From Neobacillus sp. PS3-34 (GTDB taxonomy: Bacteria > Bacillota > Bacilli > Bacillales > Cytobacillaceae), in NCBI RefSeq assembly GCF_030915465.1, contig NZ_CP133267.1, forward strand, positions 4,701,001 to 4,765,000: DNA of 64,000 bases, written 5' to 3'. This document shows positions 55,396 to 63,492 of this stretch, in pieces. The position numbers and the translations under genes are program-made. The notes beneath the pieces are model-generated. The model made no database searches. It saw only the letters and a list, made by a program, of their open reading frames with translations, and was not told where the DNA came from. Positions within the stretch are counted from its first letter, which is position 1. The number at the start of each line of letters is the position of its first letter.

Positions 55396-56070
55396 TTAAG
55401 TAAAATAACTTAATAATCTATCAAAAGAATTGATTTCTGCATATGGTTTTATTTCGGTATCATTTTTGATCAAATAAGGATTGAACCATATGCCCTTAAT
55501 ATCTGCGTTTTGACAACCACCGATATCCTTTTCTATATCATCTCCAACGAATAATGCGTCTTCTGGTTGCACATTAAGATTATTTAATGCTAATTCAAAT
55601 ATTCTTTTGTCAGGTTTTCTAAATCCCACTTCTTCAGAAATAATTACTATATCAAAACAACTATTTAAATTTGTGTTAATTATTTTAGCCTTTTGTCTCT
55701 GAGTTGAGCCGTTTGTTATAATTGCAACTTTAACATGCCTCTTTATAGTATTTACGATATTTATAGTATATTGGTTTATAGAAAAACAATTAGGAAAATT
55801 ATTATTCCAAAAATCTTGAATGTAATTGTGTGGCAATCTATATTTTGGTGGAAATTCATCAAAAAATGATTCCAAAACTTTTGTTTTATCACTATTGCCA
55901 TAGTTTCTATTATCATACTTTTTGAATTTTTGTAACATTTCGTTTTGTGATGAATGATTAACATCCTCATAACACTTTTCTAAAATAATTAAAAACATTT
56001 TATCTACTGCCTTATCCCTATTAAGTAGGGTATCATCTAAATCAAATAGCATTGCTTTATAACCTCTCAA
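55396..56070 (-). CDS. HAD-superfamily hydrolase (HAD-IA, YjjG/PhoN-like phosphatase)
   Basis: This 224-residue hydrolase has motif I LFDLDDTLLNRD (nucleophile Asp about 10), motif II AIITNGSTQRQ, motif III Lys in SEEVGFRKPDKRIFE and motif IV ALFVGDDIEKDIGGCQNADI. It is a small-molecule phosphatase, possibly acting on nucleotides. No operon partner. Flanked by terminators on both sides. Confidence 0.9.
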   Translation of the reverse strand: MRGYKAMLFDLDDTLLNRDKAVDKMFLIILEKCYEDVNHSSQNEMLQKFKKYDNRNYGNSDKTKVLESFFDEFPPKYRLPHNYIQDFWNNNFPNCFSINQYTINIVNTIKRHVKVAIITNGSTQRQKAKIINTNLNSCFDIVIISEEVGFRKPDKRIFELALNNLNVQPEDALFVGDDIEKDIGGCQNADIKGIWFNPYLIKNDTEIKPYAEINSFDRLLSYFT

Positions 56071-56165
56071 ATAACTTCACTACCTTTACAAATTACTTAT
56101 TTTTAATTTAACATAAAACCCCATAAAATCTTCGAAAAATTCACATAAATATACCATAAAACACA

Positions 56166-56198
56166 AAAACGCACAGTGAACTAAATACTGTGCGTTTT
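56166..56198. terminator. Perfect bidirectional hairpin
   Basis: AAAACGCACAGT (56166-56177) pairs perfectly with ACTGTGCGTTTT (56187-56198). A/T runs are present on both sides. It lies between the HAD gene and the truncated zinc-ribbon fragment. Confidence 0.75.
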
Positions 56199-56357
56199 CG
56201 GTTGTGAATTTACTTAGATTTTGATTGATAATTAAGATGCAAATTCGTGTGCGAATTGAGTTTTTCTACTCCAAAACCAAACCCGCTACGCAGCACTCTG
56301 CATCTTTACTCTTGCACCTTTTAGTTTAATTGTAATTCTTATACACGCTGATTCGCC

Positions 56358-56615
56358 TTATTCCTTTTCGCATCTATAACAGCGTTTATCTTTGTCATTA
56401 TTTCCGTACATACGTAGCTCCTTCTCCAGTCCACAAACATTGCAAAAGTCAAAGTGTATTTGCGGAAGTATACCTTCTTCGGCTAATGGAACCCACTCTT
56501 TTTCATATAAACTCTTTGTCATACCATAATCGGTATAAACAAGTTTACCATCATTGTTTAAACCAAAATTACTGCTATCTTTTAAATCAAAGCCGTCGAA
56601 GTTTTTATCTAATAG
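56358..56615 (-). pseudogene. C-terminal fragment of an unrecognised protein with a zinc-ribbon end
   Basis: The frame reads LLDKNFDGFDLKDSSNFGLN and ends DFCNVCGLEKELRMYGNNDK then RCYRCEKE, a four-Cys zinc ribbon (C-x2-C..C-x2-C). It enters from within the terminator of the DinB gene and has no start or ribosome site, so the upstream part is missing. No family is recognised. Confidence 0.5.
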
Positions 56616-56618
56616 TAC

Positions 56619-56644
56619 AAAAAACCGGCATGCGCCGGTTTTTT
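56619..56644 (-). terminator. Terminator of the intact DinB gene
   Basis: AAAAAACCGGC pairs with GCCGGTTTTTT around ATGC; T-runs in both directions. It is about 20 bases after the DinB stop. Confidence 0.85.
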
Positions 56645-56661
56645 TTGCATCATTGACAATA

Positions 56662-57159
56662 CTAACTCTTTTGAGCATTCATCGCTTCCCATTCTTCTTT
56701 GCTAGGACCATATACGCCCGGAACCTTCAAGTCAGCTTGTCTCATAAGGACCGTCAATTGTCCGCGGTGATGAGCCTGATGCTGTATTAGCAGACGGAAA
56801 ACAGCTTGAAGTGGCATTTCCCTTCCAAATAAATTCACCATTTCATTCAATTTAACATCTGTAACCTGTTCAGAAAATGCTTCTGTTAACCGCTGACTTA
56901 CTGTTTTATAAGTCTCGCTGATTTCAGCAGCTGATTTTGGTGATTCTTTTTGAAGATCAGGAGCCTCGAATTTTACTCCTACCTGTAAAGGAAAATAGTA
57001 AACTGCTCCCGTAATGTGCCAAGCGAGGCTTCCAATACAGTATAATCCTAGAGAAACTTCCTGATTCAAAGATACATCTGTCAGCGCGTCCAGCACTTTT
57101 TGAGTAACTGCTGCTTCTTGTTTCCATTCGTTTAAGAAATCATTTACTGATGTGAACAT
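56662..57159 (-). CDS. DinB family metal-binding protein
   Basis: A 165-residue four-helix-bundle protein with the three-histidine site: SLAWHITGAV (His48), and HQAHHRGQLTVLMRQ (about 128-142). The C-terminal DLKVPGVYGPSKEEW is typical of DinB/YfiT proteins. Some relatives are bacillithiol-dependent transferases; others have unknown roles. It is intact, unlike the DinB gene at 18775-19252. YciI/DGPF gene is the next upstream gene on the same strand. Confidence 0.88.
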   Translation of the reverse strand: MFTSVNDFLNEWKQEAAVTQKVLDALTDVSLNQEVSLGLYCIGSLAWHITGAVYYFPLQVGVKFEAPDLQKESPKSAAEISETYKTVSQRLTEAFSEQVTDVKLNEMVNLFGREMPLQAVFRLLIQHQAHHRGQLTVLMRQADLKVPGVYGPSKEEWEAMNAQKS

Positions 57160-57264
57160 TTTTGGTCCTCCTTAAATTAGTAAAGCTTGTTTCAAATTCA
57201 TTGTAACATGTTCCAGAAAAATGATTGCGTTTATCCCAAGGGCTCATTTATTGAAGCTCGGCGC

Positions 57265-57615
57265 CTAAAAAACCTGACGCAATTCAATCTCACCTTCCCC
57301 ATGTCCTTGCGGGTCAGGCATCCTTATTGCCCACTCGATAGCTTCTTCCCTCGACTTCACATCAATCAGAATGAACCCAGCAATCAAGTCGTTCGATTCC
57401 GTAAATGGGCCCTCCGTAACCACCGGCTTTTCTCCAGGTTTCGGAAAGGAAATGCGCATCCCATTCGAACTTGGATGAAGCCCTTTAGCCATAACCCGCA
57501 CGCCTGCATTAACTAATTCCTCATTGTACTTCGTCATGGCTTCCATGAGCTCTGTGCTCGGGAGATTTCCGGCTTCCGAATTCTTCGAGGCCTTGACAAT
57601 CAGCATAAACAGCAT
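57265..57615 (-). CDS. YciI/DGPF-domain protein
   Basis: The 116-residue alpha-beta protein begins MLFMLIVKASKNSEAG and holds VVTEGPFTESNDLIAGFILIDVKS, the DGPF-type core, and WAIRMPDPQGHGEGEIELRQ. DGPF proteins are genomic partners of certain ECF sigma factors. A sigma factor gene lies divergently 430 bases upstream here. AGGAGG precedes ATG 57615 at seven bases. Confidence 0.85.
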   Translation of the reverse strand: MLFMLIVKASKNSEAGNLPSTELMEAMTKYNEELVNAGVRVMAKGLHPSSNGMRISFPKPGEKPVVTEGPFTESNDLIAGFILIDVKSREEAIEWAIRMPDPQGHGEGEIELRQVF

Positions 57616-58044
57616 AAAAATTTCCTCCTTCTATTTTAGGGGCAATCTCCTAAGTAAATTCACGCCACATACATCTAGGTAGATATTTAACAACTATCAT
57701 TTTCTTATATTCTATCTTTCACTTAAAAAACCAAACCGCTTAGAGGTGACATTTTGCATTGAAATACCAGCCATATAAATATCAAACTTAATGTATTTAA
57801 ATCATATTTCCTCTTCACAAATTGCCTTATCTTCAATAATTCTATTTGTTTATTTAAAATCCTTCTTTCGTTAAACTCAGCGGTTTGTTAAAGAAGTAAT
57901 ACAACAAAAAAGGGAGTTAATCCTTCCTAGATCAACACCCTAGTAACTTTAATAAGATAATTCCTTAAAAATATTTTTTTATGGCCGTATAATTCTTCGA
58001 TATATAATCGTTTATTTAGTATATTGACAGTAGGAGGAATTTGG
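57616..58044. other. Divergent region between YciI gene and sigma factor gene
   Basis: A/T-rich with no gene seen. AGGAGG (58032) serves the sigma gene. No clear autoregulatory sigma promoter motif was found. Confidence 0.4.
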
Positions 58045-58986
58045 ATGAAACCAATTGATAACATTACTTTGGATATCGTGAATGAAACGAGAAAGGTAAG
58101 AGATGAATTCTTCAGAACAATTTCTGATTATTCATCAGATTTATGGAATTATTGTAAATTTATCACTGGCTCCCCTTGGGATGGTGAAGATCTATATCAG
58201 GAAACAATAATAAAATCGTTTGGCTTTCTCCCCCAAAGATGGATTGAAATAACTGACAAAAAATATTACTTGTTTAAGGTTGCAACCAATACTTGGATTG
58301 ACCAATGCAGAAAGCTAAAACGGGAAACAGGAATTTTAGATGAACCATCTGAAACGATAGAAGATTTCTCGAATCCTCTTTTTTTGGAAGAAATTTTAAT
58401 ATATTTAGATTCTCATTTAACACCAAAACAAGTTGCCGCTTTTCTTTTATTGGATATTTTCAAATTTAATGCCGAGGAAGCAGCCGGAATTCTACAAAGC
58501 ACTCCTGGAGGGGTTTATTCTGCTGTACAACGTGCGAGAAGAAACATTGCTTCCATTGATTTTACTCAATCAAAATCTGAGTTGTTGTCTAACCATAAAA
58601 CCAATGTGACCATTCAATCATATTTAAAAGCATTTAATAATGGAGATTTGGATGGCATGTTAAAACTATTTAGTGATCAAGCACAAAATGAAGCCTATTT
58701 TGGTTTCCAAGAATTTTCTAAGTATGAGATGATTAAAGGCTCTCTTAGATTTGGCCTACCTGGACATACAGCTAAAGAATTTATTCTATGGAATAAACCA
58801 GTTATTATTGTAATTTCTAATGGGGACCAGGGACCTGAAATCCACGATATACAGTTACAAGAGGTTGAAAATGGAAAAATAGTAAGTCATAAAAGTTACT
58901 TCTTTAGAAAAGAATTTATTTTGGCTGCTGCAAAAGAGCTTGCAATAAAAGCGCAGTTAGAAAAACCACCGGTTAATTGGACTTAA
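58045..58986 (+). CDS. ECF-type RNA polymerase sigma factor with SnoaL-like C-terminal domain
   Basis: Residues about 20-100 hold sigma region 2 (LWNYCKFITGSPWDGEDLYQ then TIIKSFGFLPQRWIEI) and 120-175 hold region 4 (LDSHLTPKQVAAFLLLDIFK, AEEAAGILQSTPGGVYSAVQ). The remaining 120 residues resemble a SnoaL/NTF2 domain (YLKAFNNGDLDGMLKLFSDQ). Such tails replace the anti-sigma factor in ECF41/ECF56-like groups and modulate activity. The ATG at 58045 with AGGAGG is preferred over 58024. No anti-sigma gene. Its regulon is not visible. Confidence 0.85.
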   Translation: MKPIDNITLDIVNETRKVRDEFFRTISDYSSDLWNYCKFITGSPWDGEDLYQETIIKSFGFLPQRWIEITDKKYYLFKVATNTWIDQCRKLKRETGILDEPSETIEDFSNPLFLEEILIYLDSHLTPKQVAAFLLLDIFKFNAEEAAGILQSTPGGVYSAVQRARRNIASIDFTQSKSELLSNHKTNVTIQSYLKAFNNGDLDGMLKLFSDQAQNEAYFGFQEFSKYEMIKGSLRFGLPGHTAKEFILWNKPVIIVISNGDQGPEIHDIQLQEVENGKIVSHKSYFFRKEFILAAAKELAIKAQLEKPPVNWT

Positions 58987-58992
58987 GCTTTA

Positions 58993-59030
58993 AGGGATGA
59001 CATCTGTTATCCCTATTTTGTTTTTTTTAA
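58993..59030 (+). terminator. Terminator of the sigma factor gene
   Basis: AGGGATGACA pairs with TGTTATCCCT (one wobble) and is followed by ATTTTGTTTTTTTT. Confidence 0.75.
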
Positions 59031-59422
59031 TATCAAAACTAAATTTGCGATTACTGTTGCTTCAAACAATTTTTCAGATGGTTTTTTAACAAAAATACAG
59101 GATGGAAATGCCATCCTGCATGAAGAAGCTGATTCTTCAGCACCTCGCTGTATCATTTTTTTATTGCCTCCATATTTTCAGTCCCCCAATATATTCCCCC
59201 AATTTTTCTATCATCATAATAAACTCGCTCTGACCAGAAGTAATTGTATGAAATAATCATAGAATAGATTTTTTAAAAGTATATTCTTACTAAGTACAAG
59301 GTTCTTCTTATTTACTCATCAAAGAAATGGTTTCATAGGCAACCTTTAATATTAAATAAAGGAAATGAAAGTTTTAAATAGAACTTATTAAGATACTAAT
59401 GAGAAAAAGGAGTAAATAATAA
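59031..59422. other. Non-coding interval before mraY-like gene
   Basis: No gene is seen. CAGGATGG-AAATG-CCATCCTG (59098-59118) is a perfect hairpin, followed on the minus strand by TATTTTTG, so it could terminate minus-strand transcripts, although none is predicted there. Confidence 0.4.
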
Positions 59423-60379
59423 GTGATTAATCAAATAATCCCTGCGTTAATTTCTTTTGTCGCTGTTTCCATTTTATCTCCACTATTAATTGCTGGTTTA
59501 AGACAACTTAGGCTCCTTCAACCGATAAGAAAAGAACTTCCTTCAGGTCATCAGTTAAAAAAAGGCACCCCTTTAATGTTTGGAATGATTCTTTTTGTTG
59601 GAATTATCGTATCCATTCTTTTTTCTCCTACTCCATTCATGTATTTCTTGTGTATTACCTACATTCTTTTTAGTTTTGTTGGGTTTTTGGACGATTTTTG
59701 GAAAGCTTCTCGTCAAGATCCAGGAGGGGTATCGAGTAGGACCAAACTGATTTTTCAATTTACTTTTACTGGTATTTTGCTTTATTACGTGATAAACGCA
59801 CTGGGCGTAGACACCAGCATCCATATTTATAAAAATATTTCCTTGGAGCTTCCAATGGCATTATTTGTTTTTGTCATCTCATTCTTTGTCGTAGGTTCTG
59901 CAAATGCCATTAACTTCACAGATGGATTAGACGGTCTTTTAGGAGTTGTTGCGATCCCTACCTACTTTTTCTTTTTTATGATTTCAGACAGACCAGAGGT
60001 GCAGCTTTTTTGCTTAATTATGATTGGATGTTTACTCGGCTTTCTCATTTATAATATATTTCCTGCGAAAGCTTTTATGGGGGATACGGGATCATTAGCC
60101 ATAGGGGGCTCGCTATCATTTCTAGCTGTTCTTGAGAAAGTTGAAATTTTAATTCCCATTTTGTTCATTATATATTTCGCTGAAATACTTTCAGTAATTT
60201 TACAAGTTTCGTCATTTAAACTAACTCGTAAGCGTGTTTTCAGAATGACGCCGATTCATTATCACTTCGGCTTAAAATATGGATGGTCCGAAACAACAAT
60301 AGTCACGTATTTTGGATTTATTTCTTGGTTTTGTGTTTTTATCTGTTTAGCTTATTGGAGATTTCTTCTACATCCATAA
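59423..60379 (+). CDS. mraY: MraY-like phospho-N-acetylmuramoyl-pentapeptide transferase paralogue
   Basis: This 318-residue, ten-helix enzyme of the GT4/PNPT family has LSSRTKLIFQF-like VSSRTKLIFQFTFTG, the catalytic block ANAINFTDGLDGLLG, MGDTGSLAIGGSLSFLAVL and the MraY-type TPIHYHFGLKYGW. It transfers phospho-MurNAc-pentapeptide to undecaprenyl phosphate (lipid I). It lies alone, not in a dcw cluster, so it is probably a second copy of mraY. GTG start at 59423 with AAAAAGGAG. The 3' end overlaps a convergent small gene. Confidence 0.85.
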   Translation: MINQIIPALISFVAVSILSPLLIAGLRQLRLLQPIRKELPSGHQLKKGTPLMFGMILFVGIIVSILFSPTPFMYFLCITYILFSFVGFLDDFWKASRQDPGGVSSRTKLIFQFTFTGILLYYVINALGVDTSIHIYKNISLELPMALFVFVISFFVVGSANAINFTDGLDGLLGVVAIPTYFFFFMISDRPEVQLFCLIMIGCLLGFLIYNIFPAKAFMGDTGSLAIGGSLSFLAVLEKVEILIPILFIIYFAEILSVILQVSSFKLTRKRVFRMTPIHYHFGLKYGWSETTIVTYFGFISWFCVFICLAYWRFLLHP

Positions 60380-60526
60380 ATAAAGGGATCATCCCTCCAA
60401 TGAATAGTAAAGGTAACCAGGCAATGCACAATACAGAAAAAACATACCAAGGCCAAAATCTGCAACCGCATAAAGTGGTGCACTAATCAATATCCCAATC
60501 ATCAAATAAATGAAGGTGATTTCCAT
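60339..60526 (-). pseudogene. Small membrane protein, 62 residues, 1-base frameshift near 60440
   Basis: The ATG at 60526 follows AAAAGGAG. The first part reads MEITFIYLMIGILISAPLYA and continues to GLGMFF; restoring one T (run of six to seven) gives SVLCIAWLPLLFIGGMIPLF and a C-terminus FMDVEEISNKLNR. This is a two-helix membrane protein. Its 3' end overlaps the end of the mraY-like gene by 41 bases. It was found by reading through the indel; family not recognised. Confidence 0.5.
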
Positions 60527-60612
60527 TTTGCCATTGAACTCCTTTTTAATATTATAAAATGGTGCACTTGTCGGGGTACTAAATTTTTGGCAATAATATT
60601 AAAAAAATTTTT

Positions 60613-60647
60613 GTTAAAACGATCTTCGACTTGAAGATCGTTTTAAC
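60613..60647. terminator. Perfect 15-base hairpin upstream of a small membrane protein gene
   Basis: GTTAAAACGATCTTC and GAAGATCGTTTTAAC are exact reverse complements around GACTT. A- and T-rich flanks make it terminator-like in the minus direction. The open frame crossing it (60579-60866) is an artefact of the palindrome. Confidence 0.65.
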
Positions 60648-61049
60648 TTGGAAATCGACATAAATAGCAACTAGATTAACTTCTTTGATCTTCAACTGAA
60701 TAACCCGATTGTTGAAGAACATCTCCCTGTCATTTGAATTTTCGAGTTTGCGAATTTTTACACTTAAACGATCCTCCGCATTAGTTTTAATAAAAAATTC
60801 AATAATAAGATTCATAAAACTTCTAAAATCATATATGCAAACATAAAAGGACCAAATCGCTAACACCTATGACTTGTCCAGCCGTCCAATTAGAATGTTT
60901 TCCCCATAACATGCTTATAAATCTAACACAATTGGAGCAACAATATACCAGCCCCATTTCAATCTTCGGCATGCATCTTTTTCTTTCTAAATTTGGATTA
61001 ATGCTAAATAAGAGGAATGAGAGATAGTATGGTCAATAGAGGTGATAGA
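60648..61049. other. Gene-free stretch before the GNAT gene
   Basis: No gene is seen. It contains GGACCAAATCGCTAAC near 60850, repeated at 61683-61698. Confidence 0.4.
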
Positions 61050-61594
61050 ATGCTTAATATACGAAATGCTGTTATAACTGACCACGAATTTTTGGTCGAA
61101 TTGACTTAAAAAACGATGGGTATACGGTTTCAGATGAAGTTGAAATGACAGAACAAGAAAAAAAGGAACATAGTGAGAAAATAGAACGGTTTCTAACTGA
61201 CCAAGATAAAGGTGCATTTATTATTGAAGATTCCGCTTCTAACAAAGCGATTGCAATGATAATGTATTCCATAGCAAATAGGAATTCCGTGTATCCTTGG
61301 AAAACAATTTTCAACGAGTTAAACCCAAGACTATTTCAAAGTGATGGTCGATTCACTGAAATATTTCAATTATGGGTTCATCCGAACTTTCGCAGATTAG
61401 GTTTAGCGACTAAGCTAAAGCTAAAGTTGGAAGAAGAGGCTCAGTATCATAAGGTTGATTTAATTTATACACATACAGAAGAAACAAATAACCACGTCAT
61501 CGAACTTAATAAAAAAATTGGGTATCAAGTAATTCGACGTGGTCCAATTTGGGATGATGTAATTCGAATAAGTCTGATTAAGAAACTAAACTAA
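61050..61594 (+). pseudogene. GNAT N-acetyltransferase, 1-base frameshift near 61097
   Basis: The ATG at 61050, with GGTGAT upstream, opens LNIRNAVITDHEFLV. Restoring one base in GTC/GAATT continues as IDLKNDGYTVSDEVEMTEQE. The acetyl-CoA binding region is LWVHPNFRRLGLATKLKLKL and the C-terminal block THTEETNNHVIELNKKIGYQ. Total is about 181 residues. Either a sequence error or a recent pseudogene. Ends just before a hairpin and T-run (61611-61635). Confidence 0.78.
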
Positions 61595-61682
61595 CAAATG
61601 CATAATCAACCGCCGCTTTTGAGTAGGCGTTTTTCTTTTGGTCATAAAACAACAATAAAAGAAAACAAAGCCAAAAATAAAC

Positions 61683-61713
61683 GGACCAAATCGCTAACCT
61701 AACAATTTGGTCC
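61683..61713. terminator. Hairpin between GNAT and fabI genes
   Basis: GGACCAAAT pairs perfectly with ATTTGGTCC around a 13-base loop. Its 5' arm is part of the repeat GGACCAAATCGCTAAC also seen near 60850. Confidence 0.5.
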
Positions 61714-61778
61714 ACAAACGCAATAATATTCATAAAAACACCTAAACCCATTAGCCCTCAACAACTTTTGTGTTGGGC

Positions 61779-62558
61779 TTAGCCCATGATATTATATCCT
61801 GAATCTACATAGATAATTTCACCAGTAACTCCTCGGGAAAGTTGACTAAGCATTGCCAAAGTCATATCCCCCACCTCTTCTTGTGTTACATTTCTTTTTA
61901 AAGGTGCGGTTTCTTCAATTTTATGAAGGATTTCATTGAAAGAACCTACTCCTTTAGCTGCAAGTGTGCGAATCGCTCCAGCAGAAATCGCGTTAATACG
62001 GATATTCTCTTTTCCTAAATCGATTGCGAGGTATTTTACTGCTGATTCAAGAGCTGCTTTTGCAACTCCCATCACATTATAGCCACTGACTGCCCTTTCA
62101 GCTCCAAGGTAACTCATCGTCACGATTGAGCCGCCTTCTGTCATAAAAGGTTTTGCTTCTCTTGCAACCGCTATTAATGAGTACGAGCTGGTATCTTGGG
62201 CAAAAGCATACCCAGACCTTGAGGTATTAATAAACTCCCTTTTTAAATCTTCCGCATTTGCAAATGCAACGGAGTGTACAATTCCGTGGATTGTTCCTAC
62301 CTTCTCCCCAATTTCCTGGAAAGCACCTTTAATACTTTCATCATCGTTTACATCGCATTGCACGATTAGTTGAGCAGTATGATTATTATCCGTTAATAAC
62401 TTATTTATTTTTCCAAGTGAACGTTCTAAACGATAGGTAAAAATAAGATTGGCACCAGCTTGATATAGCGACCGAGCTACACCCCAAGCAATACTGCGCT
62501 CATTTGCAACCCCCATGATGACAATGTTTTTACCTTTTAATTTAAGCAAATCTTCCAT
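61779..62558 (-). CDS. fabI: Enoyl-[acyl-carrier-protein] reductase FabI
   Basis: This 259-residue short-chain reductase has the FabI N-terminus NIVIMGVANERSIAWGVARSL (nucleotide binding), VHSVAFANAEDLKREFINTS and the catalytic block YNVMGVAKAALESAVKYLA with the Tyr-x6-Lys pair. It performs the last reduction of fatty acid elongation with NAD(P)H. A promoter and a FapR-like operator are upstream. Monocistronic. Confidence 0.94.
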   Translation of the reverse strand: MEDLLKLKGKNIVIMGVANERSIAWGVARSLYQAGANLIFTYRLERSLGKINKLLTDNNHTAQLIVQCDVNDDESIKGAFQEIGEKVGTIHGIVHSVAFANAEDLKREFINTSRSGYAFAQDTSSYSLIAVAREAKPFMTEGGSIVTMSYLGAERAVSGYNVMGVAKAALESAVKYLAIDLGKENIRINAISAGAIRTLAAKGVGSFNEILHKIEETAPLKRNVTQEEVGDMTLAMLSQLSRGVTGEIIYVDSGYNIMG

Positions 62559-62604
62559 GTGGTCCTCCTAAGTTGACTGATAGACAATAAAATTATATCT
62601 AGTT

Positions 62605-62647
62605 TTAATACCAGGTACTATTATATCAAAACGGCGTGTTAGTTCAA
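62605..62647 (-). promoter_or_regulatory. fabI promoter with overlapping FapR-type operator
   Basis: On the minus strand TTGAAC (62647-62642), a 16-base spacer and TATAAT (62625-62620) form a near-consensus sigma-A promoter. AGTACCTGGTATTAA, an inverted repeat read on the plus strand as TTAATACCAGGTACTATTA (62605-62623), begins at the -10. FapR represses fatty-acid genes by binding such TAGTACC..GGTACTA sites, and fabI is a known member of that regulon. Confidence 0.7.
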
Positions 62648-62692
62648 TAAACCAACTTCAAAAAGATGTATAAATAAAAAGGAAAATAAAAA

Positions 62693-62712
62693 AGCACTCG
62701 AATCTAAGCGCT
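62693..62712 (-). terminator. Terminator of the two-gene hypothetical operon
   Basis: On the minus strand AGCGCT pairs with AGTGCT (one wobble), followed by TTTTTTATTTT, 10 bases after the stop of 62723-63040. Confidence 0.6.
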
Positions 62713-62722
62713 ATTTTTATAT

Positions 62723-63040
62723 TTAGTAGAATTCGCTTCCACTTAATTTCGAAATGGCCTTGCAGAATTTTGACCACTTTGGTGGAAAGTGGACATGGCC
62801 AGTTTTGATTTCACAATAGGTATCATATTCAATCCGTACACTCCAATGCGTGCCATCCAAAACACCAATCTGATAATATTCTTCTGCCCAATTCACAAAA
62901 TCACATTTATACAATTCCGATCTGAACCAATCGAGTTCTTCATTTGTGAGCGGCTTCCAAGGTTCATTGTCGTTTGAATCTTCAGGAATGAAGGCAGAGT
63001 GCTGCTGTTCAATATACATTTTTGTAAAATCAATTTTCAC
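62723..63040 (-). CDS. Hypothetical protein, 105 residues
   Basis: An acidic, Trp/Tyr-rich protein with MYIEQQHSAFIPEDSNDNEP, NEELDWFRSELYKCDFVNWA and GVLDGTHWSVRIEYDTYCEI. It looks like a small soluble alpha/beta fold, and no family is recognised. Its ATG overlaps the stop of the upstream zinc-ribbon gene by 4 bases, so the two are made together, possibly as partners. Confidence 0.65.
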   Translation of the reverse strand: MKIDFTKMYIEQQHSAFIPEDSNDNEPWKPLTNEELDWFRSELYKCDFVNWAEEYYQIGVLDGTHWSVRIEYDTYCEIKTGHVHFPPKWSKFCKAISKLSGSEFY

Positions 63041-63306
63041 TTGAAAATATGGCCCGGGAAACCTCCTACATCTGCATAAATAACATTTATTCGTTCATAT
63101 AGTTTCTTGCCTCTGTATTTTTTCCAGGTTTTTGAACAATCCAAACAATAATACTTCGCATTTCCTACAGTCTTTTCGTGAAAATATTCAAACACATCTT
63201 CAGATAATTGGATAGCAGGCTCATTAGGTATCCCTGGAAGGATGTCATAAGTATTATTTCCTTTACATCTAGGACAAATAGGTGAAACTCTTCTCAAACC
63301 GTACAC
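63037..63306 (-). CDS. Small zinc-ribbon hypothetical protein
   Basis: This 89-residue protein has an N-terminal ICPRCKGNNTYDI and a later YYCLDCSKTWKKYRGKK, giving C-x2-C..C-x2-C, a typical zinc ribbon. It should bind nucleic acid or a partner protein. GTG start at 63306 with GGAGG. Coupled to the downstream hypothetical gene by a 4-base overlap. Confidence 0.68.
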   Translation of the reverse strand: MYGLRRVSPICPRCKGNNTYDILPGIPNEPAIQLSEDVFEYFHEKTVGNAKYYCLDCSKTWKKYRGKKLYERINVIYADVGGFPGHIFK

Positions 63307-63409
63307 CAGTTACCTCCACTTATTCTCATATTTATAAATAATTATATTAGAAATAGTTTTTGCATTTACAAGTAATGATTACCAACCTTTGAAGGACGAT
63401 ATTATTATT

Positions 63410-63442
63410 AAACTCCCTGAAAGTCGTGTTTCAGGGAGTTTT
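63410..63442. terminator. Bidirectional terminator
   Basis: AAACTCCCTGAAA pairs perfectly with TTTCAGGGAGTTT around GTCGTG, followed on the plus strand by TTTCAC. It ends the UPF0597 gene on the minus strand. Confidence 0.75.
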
Positions 63443-63492
63443 CACTGAGTATATTTATTTGTGACTGAGGCTTCAAAATAACGGTATGATAT

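Noticed and set aside
60579..60866. 95-residue minus-strand open frame
   Set aside because: It runs through a perfect 15-base hairpin and A/T-rich DNA; no ribosome site or conserved feature.
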